In this document: positions 41,323 to 48,973 of the stretch, in pieces | How positions within the stretch are numbered: position 1 is the first letter of the stretch | Layout: the number at the start of each line of letters is the position of its first letter | NCBI RefSeq assembly: GCF_042678945.1 | Contig: NZ_JBHTLM010000003.1 | Coordinates: 124,001 to 188,000 of the forward strand | DNA: 64,000 bases | Origin: Fontibacillus puldeungensis | GTDB taxonomy: Bacteria > Bacillota > Bacilli > Paenibacillales > Paenibacillaceae | Direction: 5' to 3' | Translations under genes and position numbers: made by a program | Notes under the pieces: generated by a model | Databases searched by the model: none | Told to the model about the DNA's origin: nothing | The model's input: only the letters and a program-made list of their open reading frames with translations

Positions 41323-41356
41323 CCGAACTAACGCTACCGTTAGCTCAATGCTTTGA
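41323..41356 (+). repeat. Module-border repeat, dyad copy (F)
   Basis: ACTAACG (41327-41333) and CGTTAGC (41338-41344) flank a 4-nt spacer, followed by TCAATG. Same sense as copies A-E. Confidence 0.6.
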
Positions 41357-41357
41357 C

Positions 41358-41389
41358 TAGCTCTCATCGCAAAATTTGCATGAGAGCTA
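41358..41389 (-). terminator. Terminator-like hairpin overlapping the methyltransferase stop
   Basis: TAGCTCTCAT / ATGAGAGCTA, perfect 10-bp arms, including the stop codon. Confidence 0.5.
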
Positions 41390-42136
41390 CTTGGCTGCGA
41401 CTATCATAAATCTTTTTGAATTTGTGCGAATTCCCTTTGGAGTCCAGTTATTTTCAATGAACTCATGGAGAATATCGAAGTCTTGATTATTCTGACCAAA
41501 GTAAGGGATAGTTGGTGTATGATTTAGTAAGAACAGCAAGTCTTCGGGTCTTTCATAGTATTCGATGGCATCATAATCGAACGACTCGACTTTACTAAAT
41601 CCTGCCTCTTTTAATTCACCCACATATCTATCTTTTAATGTTCCATCTACTTCCCCAAATGCCTGTCCTCGACGAAAAGCACGTTTTAAGTTCAGTTTAT
41701 CGGCTTCACTAACTTGCTGCGTAAAAAAATGCCCCCTCTTTTTTAACACTCTTACAGCTTCGCTTGCGAAAAATGGCGCGTGACAGCACGAAATTATATC
41801 AAAGAATTCAGAAGGGAACTGCAACTGATCAGAGGACATTTGAAAAAATCGAACGTTGGAGAGTTTTGATTTATTAAGGTTTGAGTGTGCAGTTTCCATC
41901 ATTCCACCCGATATATCGATCCCGATGCCAAAGAAAAATGAGGAAGCAATGTTAAGTAGATTTTCGCCTCCTCCTGTCCCAATGTCTAAAAGAACCTCAG
42001 AACCGTTGCAACTCTTTGTTACCTCCTCATAAAAGCCCCATATTGCCCCTTCTGATTTTACTCGTAAATGACTAAAATCCCATCCGTTAGTTTTTCCAAC
42101 TTTATCATAAAAATCTTTGTATTCTTTTTCATTCAT
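41387..42136 (-). CDS. SAM-dependent methyltransferase
   Basis: About 249 residues of a class I methyltransferase: EYKDFYDKVGKTNGWDFSHL, motif I VLLDIGTGGGENLLNI, GIGIDISGGMMETA and the later FDIISCCHAPFF. The ATG at 42136 is used because AAGGTGG precedes it and family similarity starts there. The open frame to 42211 runs through a terminator hairpin and is probably the leader. Substrate unknown. Confidence 0.8.
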   Translation of the reverse strand: MNEKEYKDFYDKVGKTNGWDFSHLRVKSEGAIWGFYEEVTKSCNGSEVLLDIGTGGGENLLNIASSFFFGIGIDISGGMMETAHSNLNKSKLSNVRFFQMSSDQLQFPSEFFDIISCCHAPFFASEAVRVLKKRGHFFTQQVSEADKLNLKRAFRRGQAFGEVDGTLKDRYVGELKEAGFSKVESFDYDAIEYYERPEDLLFLLNHTPTIPYFGQNNQDFDILHEFIENNWTPKGIRTNSKRFMIVAAK

Positions 42137-42165
42137 TTCTGAAACCACCTTTTCAAATGATAAAA

Positions 42166-42199
42166 AAGCCAAAGCACTCTCTAAACAGTGCTTTGGCTT
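42166..42199 (-). terminator. Leader terminator upstream of the methyltransferase gene
   Basis: AAGCCAAAGCACT / AGTGCTTTGGCTT, a perfect 13-bp stem with 8-nt loop, followed on the minus strand by TTTTTTATC. It lies 30 nt before the gene in its own direction, so it looks like an attenuator. Confidence 0.7.
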
Positions 42200-42230
42200 C
42201 ACCTTTGGCATGAATCCACACTGGTCAAAG

Positions 42231-42304
42231 AATTAGTTTTCGAAAAAGGGCATACTTCTCCCTTGATAGCTGGTACGCGTTATTATCCAGCCCGAGAACT
42301 AATT
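42231..42304 (-). ncRNA. Structured leader candidate (three-way junction)
   Basis: AATTAGTT / AACTAATT closes a domain holding the hairpins AGGG...CCCT and GCTGG...CCAGC. It lies 32 nt upstream of the leader terminator. The plus strand contains GCTGGTACGCG, faintly like a T-box antiterminator, but no gene follows on that strand. Class unknown. Confidence 0.35.
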
Positions 42305-42404
42305 ACTTCGAACGATGCGGAGAAACAATTCCATTCACCTCATTTGAAAGAATATAACAATAATATATTACAATATAGTACTACTTAATCGTGGAATATC
42401 ACAC

Positions 42405-43004
42405 TTACAAGCTGGGCTCTTTGTATTGTTCCAGAAACTGAAGTATCGTATCGTTTACTTCAATAGGATATTCCCTAACCATATGCGGTCGATGGCTTCC
42501 GTTTTGAACAATATGGTACCTTGATTGCTTAACAAGTGATGCCAGTCGTTTGATTTTTTCCTTACCGACAAATGGATCATGCTCCCCTGTTATAAATAAC
42601 GCAGGACATTGAATACTTCTAAGTTGTTCGAGCGTAAGCTGCGGGTACAAACGCCAATCTTGTGCTGATTGTCTCATGAACTCTTCCCAATTTCCTTGAT
42701 GTGCTTCCAAATGTCTCTCCATCATTTGATTGATGATATCCTGCAATCCTTGTTCAATTAGCCATTCCGGCTCAAATTCCTCGGCTCCCCTCGGGTCGCA
42801 AAATCCACTTGTACCTATTGCAGTTAACGTCTCAACTCTCTCAGGATTATTAATGGCCATGTAAAGTCCAATATTTGCGCCTAAGCTATAGCCAATTAAA
42901 TGTGCCGAAGCAATATTCAATTGATCCATAAAGTCAATGATATTGTCTCGATTGCCCAATCGCTCATAATACATTTCCAAATCCTTGAAATTAGCATATG
43001 GCAT
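42405..43004 (-). CDS. Alpha/beta hydrolase lacking part of the N-terminal fold
   Basis: A 199-residue protein: MPYANFKDLEMYYERLG, then directly NRDNIIDFMDQLNIASAHLI, GYSLGANIGLYMA (nucleophile), FITGEHDPFVG (acid) and NGSHRPHMVREYP (His). Relatives have about 50 more residues between YERLG and DIIDFM, including the oxyanion strand. An in-frame internal deletion is therefore likely and activity doubtful. Its start overlaps the upstream gene by 14 bp. Confidence 0.75.
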   Translation of the reverse strand: MPYANFKDLEMYYERLGNRDNIIDFMDQLNIASAHLIGYSLGANIGLYMAINNPERVETLTAIGTSGFCDPRGAEEFEPEWLIEQGLQDIINQMMERHLEAHQGNWEEFMRQSAQDWRLYPQLTLEQLRSIQCPALFITGEHDPFVGKEKIKRLASLVKQSRYHIVQNGSHRPHMVREYPIEVNDTILQFLEQYKEPSL

Positions 43005-43440
43005 TCGACTTACCCTCATCATTCAACTCATCAATGGTAAATATGTGTTTCCTTCCATTGGAGTAATAATCGCCGCTTTGGGCAGAAAATTCGAAAACAC
43101 AATAGTCAGAATCGTCAACTCCAAGTGGGTAGTATTGTTCGTCACCTTCTTCCCATAGCAGTTTTTTGCTTTCAGTATCATGGCAAACCTTCATTTCCCC
43201 GATCAGCATAAGTCCATTACTTTCACCAACAAAATAGAGACACGCTCTTTGATTCACCAAAAAATGTTTGGTTCGCATCGATGACGTATTCGTAGAGAAC
43301 CAAAACTTTTTCAATCCGTCGTGTACCTTTTTAAACATTTGCTTTGAGTTTGGAAAGCCATTTTCATCCACTGAGCTGACGATAATTGTCTGAACATCTT
43401 GTACTAATGAAATGATTTGCTTCAATGTAGCTTGGTCCAA
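42991..43440 (-). CDS. Pyridoxamine 5'-phosphate oxidase-family flavin-binding protein
   Basis: A 149-residue split-barrel protein: IISLVQDVQTIIVSSVDENG, FPNSKQMFKKVHDGLKKFWF, STNTSSMRTKHFLVNQRACL and FVGESNGLMLIGEMKV. Small PNPOx-like proteins bind FMN or F420-like cofactors, or haem. The start is TTG at 43440, with GAGGAG upstream. Middle gene of marR-PNPOx-hydrolase. Confidence 0.83.
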   Translation of the reverse strand: MDQATLKQIISLVQDVQTIIVSSVDENGFPNSKQMFKKVHDGLKKFWFSTNTSSMRTKHFLVNQRACLYFVGESNGLMLIGEMKVCHDTESKKLLWEEGDEQYYPLGVDDSDYCVFEFSAQSGDYYSNGRKHIFTIDELNDEGKSNAIC

Positions 43441-43442
43441 AA

Positions 43443-43883
43443 TTACTCCTCATTTCGTTTTAGATTTTGAAGAACTTTTGCAAGCATGTGATCGAACTGA
43501 TCAATTTCCTCGTCTGAAAACCCTTTGTAAAATAGCTCATTCATCTGTGTTGAGACGTTATCGTAGGTTTTATTTAGTGCTTTAGCCTCAGGTGTTAGCG
43601 TAATTAGTGTTTGCCTTCTGTCTTTTGGATCTGGATTACGTACGATGTGGCCTTGCTCAGCCATTCGATCAAGCATACTAGTAAGCGTCGTCTTAGCAAG
43701 CGATGTCTTCTCACCAATCTCTGTTATGGTTAAATTATCCTTCTGCCACAGCACGTATAAGATGCGCCCCTGGGCCCCATTGAAGTCCTCAATCGAATTT
43801 TCTCTCAAGAGTTTTTCAAAAATTCGATCACTTAGCTGTTTAATTTGGGAGATATAAAACCCACCACGTGTTTCTCTACTCAT
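43443..43883 (-). CDS. MarR-family regulator
   Basis: A 146-residue MarR: GAQGRILYVLWQKDNLTITE, IGEKTSLAKTTLTSMLDRMA and wing RNPDPKDRRQTLITLT. The ATG at 43883 follows AAGGATGG. It is the first gene of its operon and is preceded by two 12-bp direct repeats, so autoregulation is likely. Confidence 0.85.
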   Translation of the reverse strand: MSRETRGGFYISQIKQLSDRIFEKLLRENSIEDFNGAQGRILYVLWQKDNLTITEIGEKTSLAKTTLTSMLDRMAEQGHIVRNPDPKDRRQTLITLTPEAKALNKTYDNVSTQMNELFYKGFSDEEIDQFDHMLAKVLQNLKRNEE

Positions 43884-43900
43884 AAGCACCATCCTTAATG

Positions 43901-43927
43901 TACTATATAGAATAATACTATATAGAA
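43901..43927. promoter_or_regulatory. MarR operator, paired 12-bp repeats
   Basis: TACTATATAGAA occurs at 43901 and again at 43916, 15 bp apart, directly upstream of the marR ribosome binding site. Confidence 0.6.
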
Positions 43928-44062
43928 CTAATATCAAGCCGTTAAAATATCTGAGAAAGAAAATTTTATATTGACGCTAGATGGATGATATTAAGCGGAT
44001 ATTTTCATAGAAAAATGGTACGTTATTGGGGGATCAATAACATATTTGGGGAGGCCGTCGGT

Positions 44063-44875
44063 ATGAACAAGAATTCTGTTTATCGAACAAACGTTATAGG
44101 CGCTGGGGAGGTTGGTAGAGCCATCACAGTCGACATGGATAAGAATTCTATTCATAAAACAAACAGCATATTTTGGGACACAAAAGGAAATGACATCTTA
44201 GGAGCAACCTCGCTTCCTTTCTATGGAGCATTTGTCTCAGAAGAAAAATGCCAACTTTTTGGTGATGTCTCCGGAAAAAAGATGCTGGAGATCGGCTGTG
44301 GAACCGGTCATTCCTTGCAATATCAGGGGGAACGCAAAGCATCTGAACTATGGGCTGTGGATATATCGGAAAAACAAATCGAAAAGGCAAAACAGCATTT
44401 GACGGCATGCGGCCTTACAGCAAGATTTATTTGCTCTCCCATGGAAGAGGAATGTGGCATACCACTGGATTATTTTGACTTTGTTTATTCGATTTATGCC
44501 ATAGGCTGGACCACCGATCTTGAGGGGACTTTTTGCCGAATCGCTTCTTACCTGAAAAAAGACGGTGTATTTATTTTCAGTTGGTCTCACCCTATACACA
44601 AATGTGTTGTTGCAGAAAATAATATGCTTGCTTTCAAAAAATGTTATTTCGATGAATCTTGGTATTCGGTATCTCTTGATGAAGGTACGCTAACCTTATC
44701 CGACCGTAAACTATCAACCTATGTGAATGCGCTCTCCAAAGCGGGATTTGTCATTGAGCAAATGGTTGAGCAATCTGATGATGAAATGATGCAAGCGCGG
44801 GACGATACCAGCGATTTTGCAAAAAAAGCGAAGATGCTTCCTGTAACTTTTGTAATCAAAGCGAGAAAACTATAG
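44063..44875 (+). CDS. SAM-dependent methyltransferase with duplicated N-terminus
   Basis: A 270-residue class I methyltransferase: motif I MLEIGCGTGHSLQYQG, LWAVDISEKQIEKAK, FDFVYSIYAIGWTTDLEGTF and the end PVTFVIKARKL. Relatives start MNKDSIKKTN-FW; here that opening occurs twice, MNKNSVYRTN (residue 1) and MDKNSIHKTNSIFWD (about residue 30). The 5' end including part of the ribosome binding site was tandemly duplicated. GGGGAGG precedes the first ATG. Substrate unknown. Confidence 0.82.
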   Translation: MNKNSVYRTNVIGAGEVGRAITVDMDKNSIHKTNSIFWDTKGNDILGATSLPFYGAFVSEEKCQLFGDVSGKKMLEIGCGTGHSLQYQGERKASELWAVDISEKQIEKAKQHLTACGLTARFICSPMEEECGIPLDYFDFVYSIYAIGWTTDLEGTFCRIASYLKKDGVFIFSWSHPIHKCVVAENNMLAFKKCYFDESWYSVSLDEGTLTLSDRKLSTYVNALSKAGFVIEQMVEQSDDEMMQARDDTSDFAKKAKMLPVTFVIKARKL

Positions 44876-44902
44876 TATCCAGCTGTTTGGTGTCGCTGCA
44901 CA

Positions 44903-44941
44903 ACAAGGCTGCCGATTGATTGTTGCTTACGGCAGCCTTGT
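44903..44941. terminator. Strong hairpin after the methyltransferase gene
   Basis: ACAAGGCTGCCG / CGGCAGCCTTGT, a perfect 12-bp stem with 15-nt loop. The GGCTGCCG core resembles the stem in border repeat E. Confidence 0.6.
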
Positions 44942-45006
44942 AAAGCTTATGCGTTCGTTCATGTCAGCGGATGACTATAGATATGGATAATCCCAAAGTG
45001 TTGGAC

Positions 45007-45756
45007 TTAACCTAACGTGCGTTTAAATGCTTTACTAGCGAAGAAGTAAGCGATGATCATAATGCCGACGCACCAGACAAGTGCAATCCATATATCATTG
45101 CCCACAGCCCCTTCATACAAGAGGGCACGAATCGCATTTACGATGGATGTCACGGGCTGATTCTCAGCGAACGCACGGACGATTTTGGGCATGGTTTCCG
45201 TGGGAACAAAGGCTGAACTGATAAACGGCAGGAAAATCAGCGGGTACGAGTAAGCCGTCGCCCCCTCCATTGACTTCGCTGTCAATCCGGGGATAACCGC
45301 CAGCCATGTCAGCGCCAGTGTAAACAGCCCGAGGATCCCAGCTACTGCGAGCCAATCCATGATAGGTGCACTGGAGCGGAAGCCCATTAAGAGCGCGACG
45401 AGGAAAACCACCACGAGAGTAAGCGCATTGGAAACGAGCGAGGTCAGCACATGAGCCCACAAAACCGACGAGCGCTTGATCGGCATAGTAATGAAACGCG
45501 ACATCAGACCGCTTTTTACATCCGTAAATAGCCGCACCGAAGTGTAAGCGACGCCGGATGCGATAGCCATCAGCAAGATTCCCGGCAATAAATAATTGAC
45601 ATAGTTGTCCGTACCTGATTGTATGGCGCCGCCAAATACGTAGACAAACAGCAGCATCATCATAATCGGCGTAATTGCCACCGTAATAATCGTATCCGGG
45701 CTGCGCATGATGTTGCGCATTAAACGTCCTAGTAATACCCCTGTTTTGCTTTTCAT
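45007..45756 (-). CDS. ABC-2 type transporter permease (DrrB-like)
   Basis: A 249-residue permease with six hydrophobic segments. The central GLMSRFITMPIKRSSVLWAH is the conserved cytoplasmic motif of DrrB-type ABC-2 permeases. It follows the ATPase gene with no gap. The family exports drugs or lipids. Last gene of a PadR-controlled operon. Confidence 0.88.
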   Translation of the reverse strand: MKSKTGVLLGRLMRNIMRSPDTIITVAITPIMMMLLFVYVFGGAIQSGTDNYVNYLLPGILLMAIASGVAYTSVRLFTDVKSGLMSRFITMPIKRSSVLWAHVLTSLVSNALTLVVVFLVALLMGFRSSAPIMDWLAVAGILGLFTLALTWLAVIPGLTAKSMEGATAYSYPLIFLPFISSAFVPTETMPKIVRAFAENQPVTSIVNAIRALLYEGAVGNDIWIALVWCVGIMIIAYFFASKAFKRTLG

Positions 45757-46518
45757 TTACATCTCCTCCTTTTTGCCAATGATCGCAAGGAAAATTTCTT
45801 CCAATGTCGGCTGCTTAGGGGTGTACTCCACTTTCGCCGGCGGGAACATCGCTTTGAGTTCGGTAAGGGTACCGGTCGTGATGATTTTTCCGCCATGCAG
45901 GATGGCGATGCGGTCCGCCAGTTGTTCGGCTTCCTCCAGGTACTGGGTCGTCAGCAAGATGGTCGTACCGCTTCCGGCAAGCTCCTTGACGGCATCCCAA
46001 ACTTCGATTCGCGCTTCGGGGTCAAGCCCTGTGGTCGGTTCGTCGAGAAAAATGACTGCAGGTTTCCCGATTAGGCTCATGGCGATGTCAAGCCGGCGCT
46101 TCATCCCGCCGGAATACTTATCCGCCCGGCGGCCCGCCGCATCAGTCAGGCTGAATCTGGCAAGCAGATTGTCGGCGACCTGAGCGGGCTGGGGAACGCC
46201 TCGAAGCTTGGCGATCATAATCAGGTTTTCACGCCCCGTGAGCATGCCGTCCAAAGCGGAGAACTGCCCCGTTAGGCTGATGCTCTGGCGAACATGATCC
46301 GGTTGACGGTTGACATCAAAGCCGCAAATACCCGCTTCACCGCCATCGGACTTCATCAGCGTCGAAAGGATATTGACCGTCGTCGTCTTGCCCGCTCCAT
46401 TTGAGCCCAGCAGTGCGAAAATTTCGCCGCGCCGCACCTCAAAATCCACCCCCTTTAAGACTTCCTTGTCTTTAAAGGATTTTGTTAGCCCTTTTACAGA
46501 AATCGTTGCATTACTCAT
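45757..46518 (-). CDS. ABC transporter ATP-binding protein (DrrA-like)
   Basis: A 253-residue ATPase: Walker A LLGSNGAGKTTTVNI, Q-loop SISLTGQFSALDG, signature KYSGGMKRRLDIAMSL, Walker B VIFLDEPTTGLDPEAR and H-loop LLTTQYLEEAEQ. DrrA-like C-terminal extension. GAGGAGAAGG precedes the ATG. It pairs with the DrrB-like permease; drug export is inferred. Confidence 0.92.
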   Translation of the reverse strand: MSNATISVKGLTKSFKDKEVLKGVDFEVRRGEIFALLGSNGAGKTTTVNILSTLMKSDGGEAGICGFDVNRQPDHVRQSISLTGQFSALDGMLTGRENLIMIAKLRGVPQPAQVADNLLARFSLTDAAGRRADKYSGGMKRRLDIAMSLIGKPAVIFLDEPTTGLDPEARIEVWDAVKELAGSGTTILLTTQYLEEAEQLADRIAILHGGKIITTGTLTELKAMFPPAKVEYTPKQPTLEEIFLAIIGKKEEM

Positions 46519-46538
46519 ACCTTCTCCTCCTATAATTT

Positions 46539-46600
46539 GCTATTTAGTATGACTGATATTCAGTATCACTTATTACCTGGCGAAAATTAGACTGAATAGC
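46539..46600. promoter_or_regulatory. PadR operator cluster before the ABC genes
   Basis: GCTATTTAGTA (46539-46549), ATATTCAGTAT (46556-46566) and ACTGAATAGC (46591-46600) repeat the half-sites of the operon's main operator at 48154-48188. Confidence 0.65.
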
Positions 46601-46653
46601 AAGGTGGCAACCCATTTTGTAACTAGCCATTCAGTCGGAATGATCTATTCAAT

Positions 46654-46992
46654 TTACTTTTTCAACCGCTCCATGATACTCTTATTCAACTCTTCACGAT
46701 ACTTGGCAGTATAGGTTTTAGCGTTAGTCACTAGTTCGTCGGCAAAGGACGCCACATCGTCTCCAGTGATATCCAGCACTTTCCGGCCATCCGCCGTACC
46801 GGCTTCAAACAAATCGATTAATTCATACTGCATGTGCAGCATATCCATCCCGTTGCCTGCTGAGAAGTTCCACATGTAGTTTTGGATTTTCTTAAATACA
46901 AACTGGTAGTCTTCTGGCAGGGCATGAACCCGTGCCATCATCATCTTGTATTCTTTTTTATCACCAATCATTTTTTTGAATATTTCCATCAT
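46654..46992 (-). CDS. DUF1048 protein, copy 3
   Basis: A 112-residue helical protein: FKKMIGDKKEYKMMMARVHA, LPEDYQFVFKKIQNYMW and LLDLFEAGTADGRKVLD-type ending ITGDDVASFADEL. DUF1048 proteins accompany PadR regulators and ABC exporters; function unknown. AAGGAGG precedes the ATG. Two more copies lie upstream in the same operon. Confidence 0.83.
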   Translation of the reverse strand: MMEIFKKMIGDKKEYKMMMARVHALPEDYQFVFKKIQNYMWNFSAGNGMDMLHMQYELIDLFEAGTADGRKVLDITGDDVASFADELVTNAKTYTAKYREELNKSIMERLKK

Positions 46993-47059
46993 GGTTTTTT
47001 CCTCCTTATATTTAAAGCTTAACAAGACACTCCAGAAAAATTGATTAGAATATCTTATG

Positions 47060-47380
47060 CTAAATTGACTTCAAGGCGTTGATTTTGGATGATACAAAAT
47101 CCCATTTTTCCCAAAACAGTTCAAGTTCTTGGCGGCCAGCCTCGTTCAGTGAGTAAAATTTGCGGGGCGGGCCCATATCCGACGCTTTCTTTTGTAAATT
47201 CACCAGGTTTTTCTTTTCCAAACGAACGAGGATGGTGTAGACCGTCCCTTCCACGACTTCGGTAAACCCAAGTTCGTTCAGGCGGCGGGTAATTTCGTAG
47301 CCATAGGTTTCATGGCGACTGATGATTTCCAGCACGCAGCCTTCAAGCGAACCCTTCAGCATTTCAGTTAAATTTTCCAT
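47060..47380 (-). CDS. PadR-family regulator
   Basis: A 106-residue winged-helix regulator: MLKGSLEGCVLEIISRHETY, GYEITRRLNELGFTEVVEGT, VYTILVRLEKKNLV and DMGPPRKFYSLNEAGRQEL. Classic PadR. The ATG at 47380 follows AAAGGGTG. It sits within the DUF1048-ABC operon and probably binds the ACTGAATAGC dyads before the first gene and before the ABC genes. Confidence 0.9.
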   Translation of the reverse strand: MENLTEMLKGSLEGCVLEIISRHETYGYEITRRLNELGFTEVVEGTVYTILVRLEKKNLVNLQKKASDMGPPRKFYSLNEAGRQELELFWEKWDFVSSKINALKSI

Positions 47381-47393
47381 GTTTTGCACCCTT

Positions 47394-47684
47394 TTACTTG
47401 GTTTTATGATCTGTAACTGAATCTTTGATTAGATCGTCGCAGAAAGCCGCTACATTACTTCCCGTCACTTCGAGCACGCCTTTCCCCAAGGTCGCGCCTT
47501 CTTCAAAAAGGTCGACAATCCCCGAGAGCAAAGCCGTTCCTTCGGTTAGCTGGGCAGGGCCGACCTTGAAGAGATATTTTTGAATCTCTTTATAAACAAT
47601 CTGATAATCTTGCGGGAGCGCTTTGACACGTGCCACGTGCGCTCGCCACTCTTTTTTGCCTTCGATGATATCTTGTATTGTCAT
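47394..47684 (-). CDS. DUF1048 protein, copy 2
   Basis: A 96-residue relative of the neighbouring copies: EGKKEWRAHVARVKALPQDY, QIVYKEIQKYLFKVG and DLFEEGATLGKGVLEVTGSN. Nine nucleotides after copy 1. The tail is shorter than in the other two copies. Confidence 0.8.
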   Translation of the reverse strand: MTIQDIIEGKKEWRAHVARVKALPQDYQIVYKEIQKYLFKVGPAQLTEGTALLSGIVDLFEEGATLGKGVLEVTGSNVAAFCDDLIKDSVTDHKTK

Positions 47685-47693
47685 TTTATCCCC

Positions 47694-48041
47694 CTATTTA
47701 CCTAATTTTTTAGCGATTTGATTGTTGAGTTGCTCGCGCCATTTGTCGCGATAAGATTTAGCCCCTTCTTCGCCGGCTAGCGCCGAACAGAAGCCTTTGA
47801 TATCGTCACCCAATACCTCTTGAACACTCTGACCGTCCGCTGCAGTTTCTTCGAGCAGGCCAAGCACACCGTCAAGAATTGGCATGAGGTTGCGACCGGT
47901 AAAATCTGTGTGCGGCCAAAGATTGGCTTTAATCTTTTCCCATGCTGCTTGATAATCAGCCGGTAGCTTTTGGGCTCGCGATTCAAACTTTTTCAATTCT
48001 TTAGTCATATCATTGCCGGTAATTTTATCCCAAAAATTCAT
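47694..48041 (-). CDS. DUF1048 protein, copy 1
   Basis: A 115-residue protein: KITGNDMTKELKKFESRAQK, LPADYQAAWEKIKANLW and LGLLEETAADGQSVQEVLGD. First gene of the operon, preceded by AAAGGAGATGAAGCA and the large PadR operator upstream. Three diverged copies in one operon suggest they form a hetero-complex (inference). Confidence 0.82.
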   Translation of the reverse strand: MNFWDKITGNDMTKELKKFESRAQKLPADYQAAWEKIKANLWPHTDFTGRNLMPILDGVLGLLEETAADGQSVQEVLGDDIKGFCSALAGEEGAKSYRDKWREQLNNQIAKKLGK

Positions 48042-48153
48042 TGCTTCATCTCCTTTAACTTTGTTAATTTTAGATGTTACGAATTCCTTTTTTGCAAGAA
48101 CCCCTACTTGGTCTGACTTATATTCAGTATAACTTAGTACCGAGGGAAAAATT

Positions 48154-48188
48154 TACTGAATAGCATTAAGAAATTACGCTATTCAGTA
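48154..48188. promoter_or_regulatory. Main PadR operator
   Basis: TACTGAATAGC (48154-48164) and GCTATTCAGTA (48178-48188), perfect 11-bp arms 13 nt apart; another TATTCAGTATA lies at 48121. Upstream of the DUF1048-PadR-ABC operon. Confidence 0.75.
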
Positions 48189-48289
48189 TTGCTTATTACA
48201 CGTACATCGTAACACTAAGTAGTGAGGGTGTCAACAGGCTTTCTAAATGTTTTTTACATCGCTCGGCAGTTAGAAAACAAAGTACTCTA

Positions 48290-48973
48290 TTACATACCTA
48301 GTACATTTTTGAGTATAAAAAAGACAACCGGTATCATTAGTGCGGGAATTAGATTCATCGTCTTGAAGTTTTGTATGCCGAGAATGCTTAAGCCAGAGCA
48401 AAATATTAGAACTCCGCCAACAATTGATGTCTCAGTCAAAAGCTCTGGGGTAATGAATCCTGATAAAACATTGGCCAGAAGGTACAGCAGCCCTTGCCAA
48501 CAGAAGAGTACCGCTGCAGACCAAATGATCCCAATACCAAAAGTTGACGCCAGTACAATTGAAGTTACTCCGTCAAGAATAGCATTTGTGAATAAATACG
48601 TGTGATTCCCATGTAAAGCACTTTCCATTGGCCCCAGTATGGACATCGTTCCTAAGCAAAATAACAGTATCGCGGTTGATAACCCCTCTGCTAAATTCCC
48701 CTTTGAGATTCTGGTAACTAAATTCTTGAATCGTTGCTCCAAATTAAGCTTCTGACCAATGACACCACCTAGTGCAAAACTAACAATAAACAATACGGGA
48801 TACTGGCTAGCCGACATATACGTGACGATCGAGTGGATGCCAAGGGCAGCCGCTGCAAGTCCCATTGCCTGCATCAGAATATTTTGGTAAGACTCGTTCA
48901 AACCCTTCTTGAAAAGACTTCCGGCTACGCAACCTGCCATAATGGTTGATACATTAACAATCGTTCCAATCAT
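48290..48973 (-). CDS. DUF554 membrane protein
   Basis: A 227-residue protein with seven or so hydrophobic segments: IGTIVNVSTIMAGCVAGSLF, FALGGVIGQKLNLEQRF, STAILLFCLGTMSILGPMES and DGVTSIVLASTFGIGI. DUF554/YdfK-type, possibly a transporter. The ATG at 48973 follows GGGGAGAG and overlaps the upstream MerR gene by 20 bp. Confidence 0.87.
   Translation of the reverse strand: MIGTIVNVSTIMAGCVAGSLFKKGLNESYQNILMQAMGLAAAALGIHSIVTYMSASQYPVLFIVSFALGGVIGQKLNLEQRFKNLVTRISKGNLAEGLSTAILLFCLGTMSILGPMESALHGNHTYLFTNAILDGVTSIVLASTFGIGIIWSAAVLFCWQGLLYLLANVLSGFITPELLTETSIVGGVLIFCSGLSILGIQNFKTMNLIPALMIPVVFFILKNVLGM

Noticed and set aside
42215..42330. T-box riboswitch on the plus strand
   Set aside because: GCTGGTACGCG is one base short of the T-box core, and no gene follows on that strand; the minus-strand attenuator reading is better supported.
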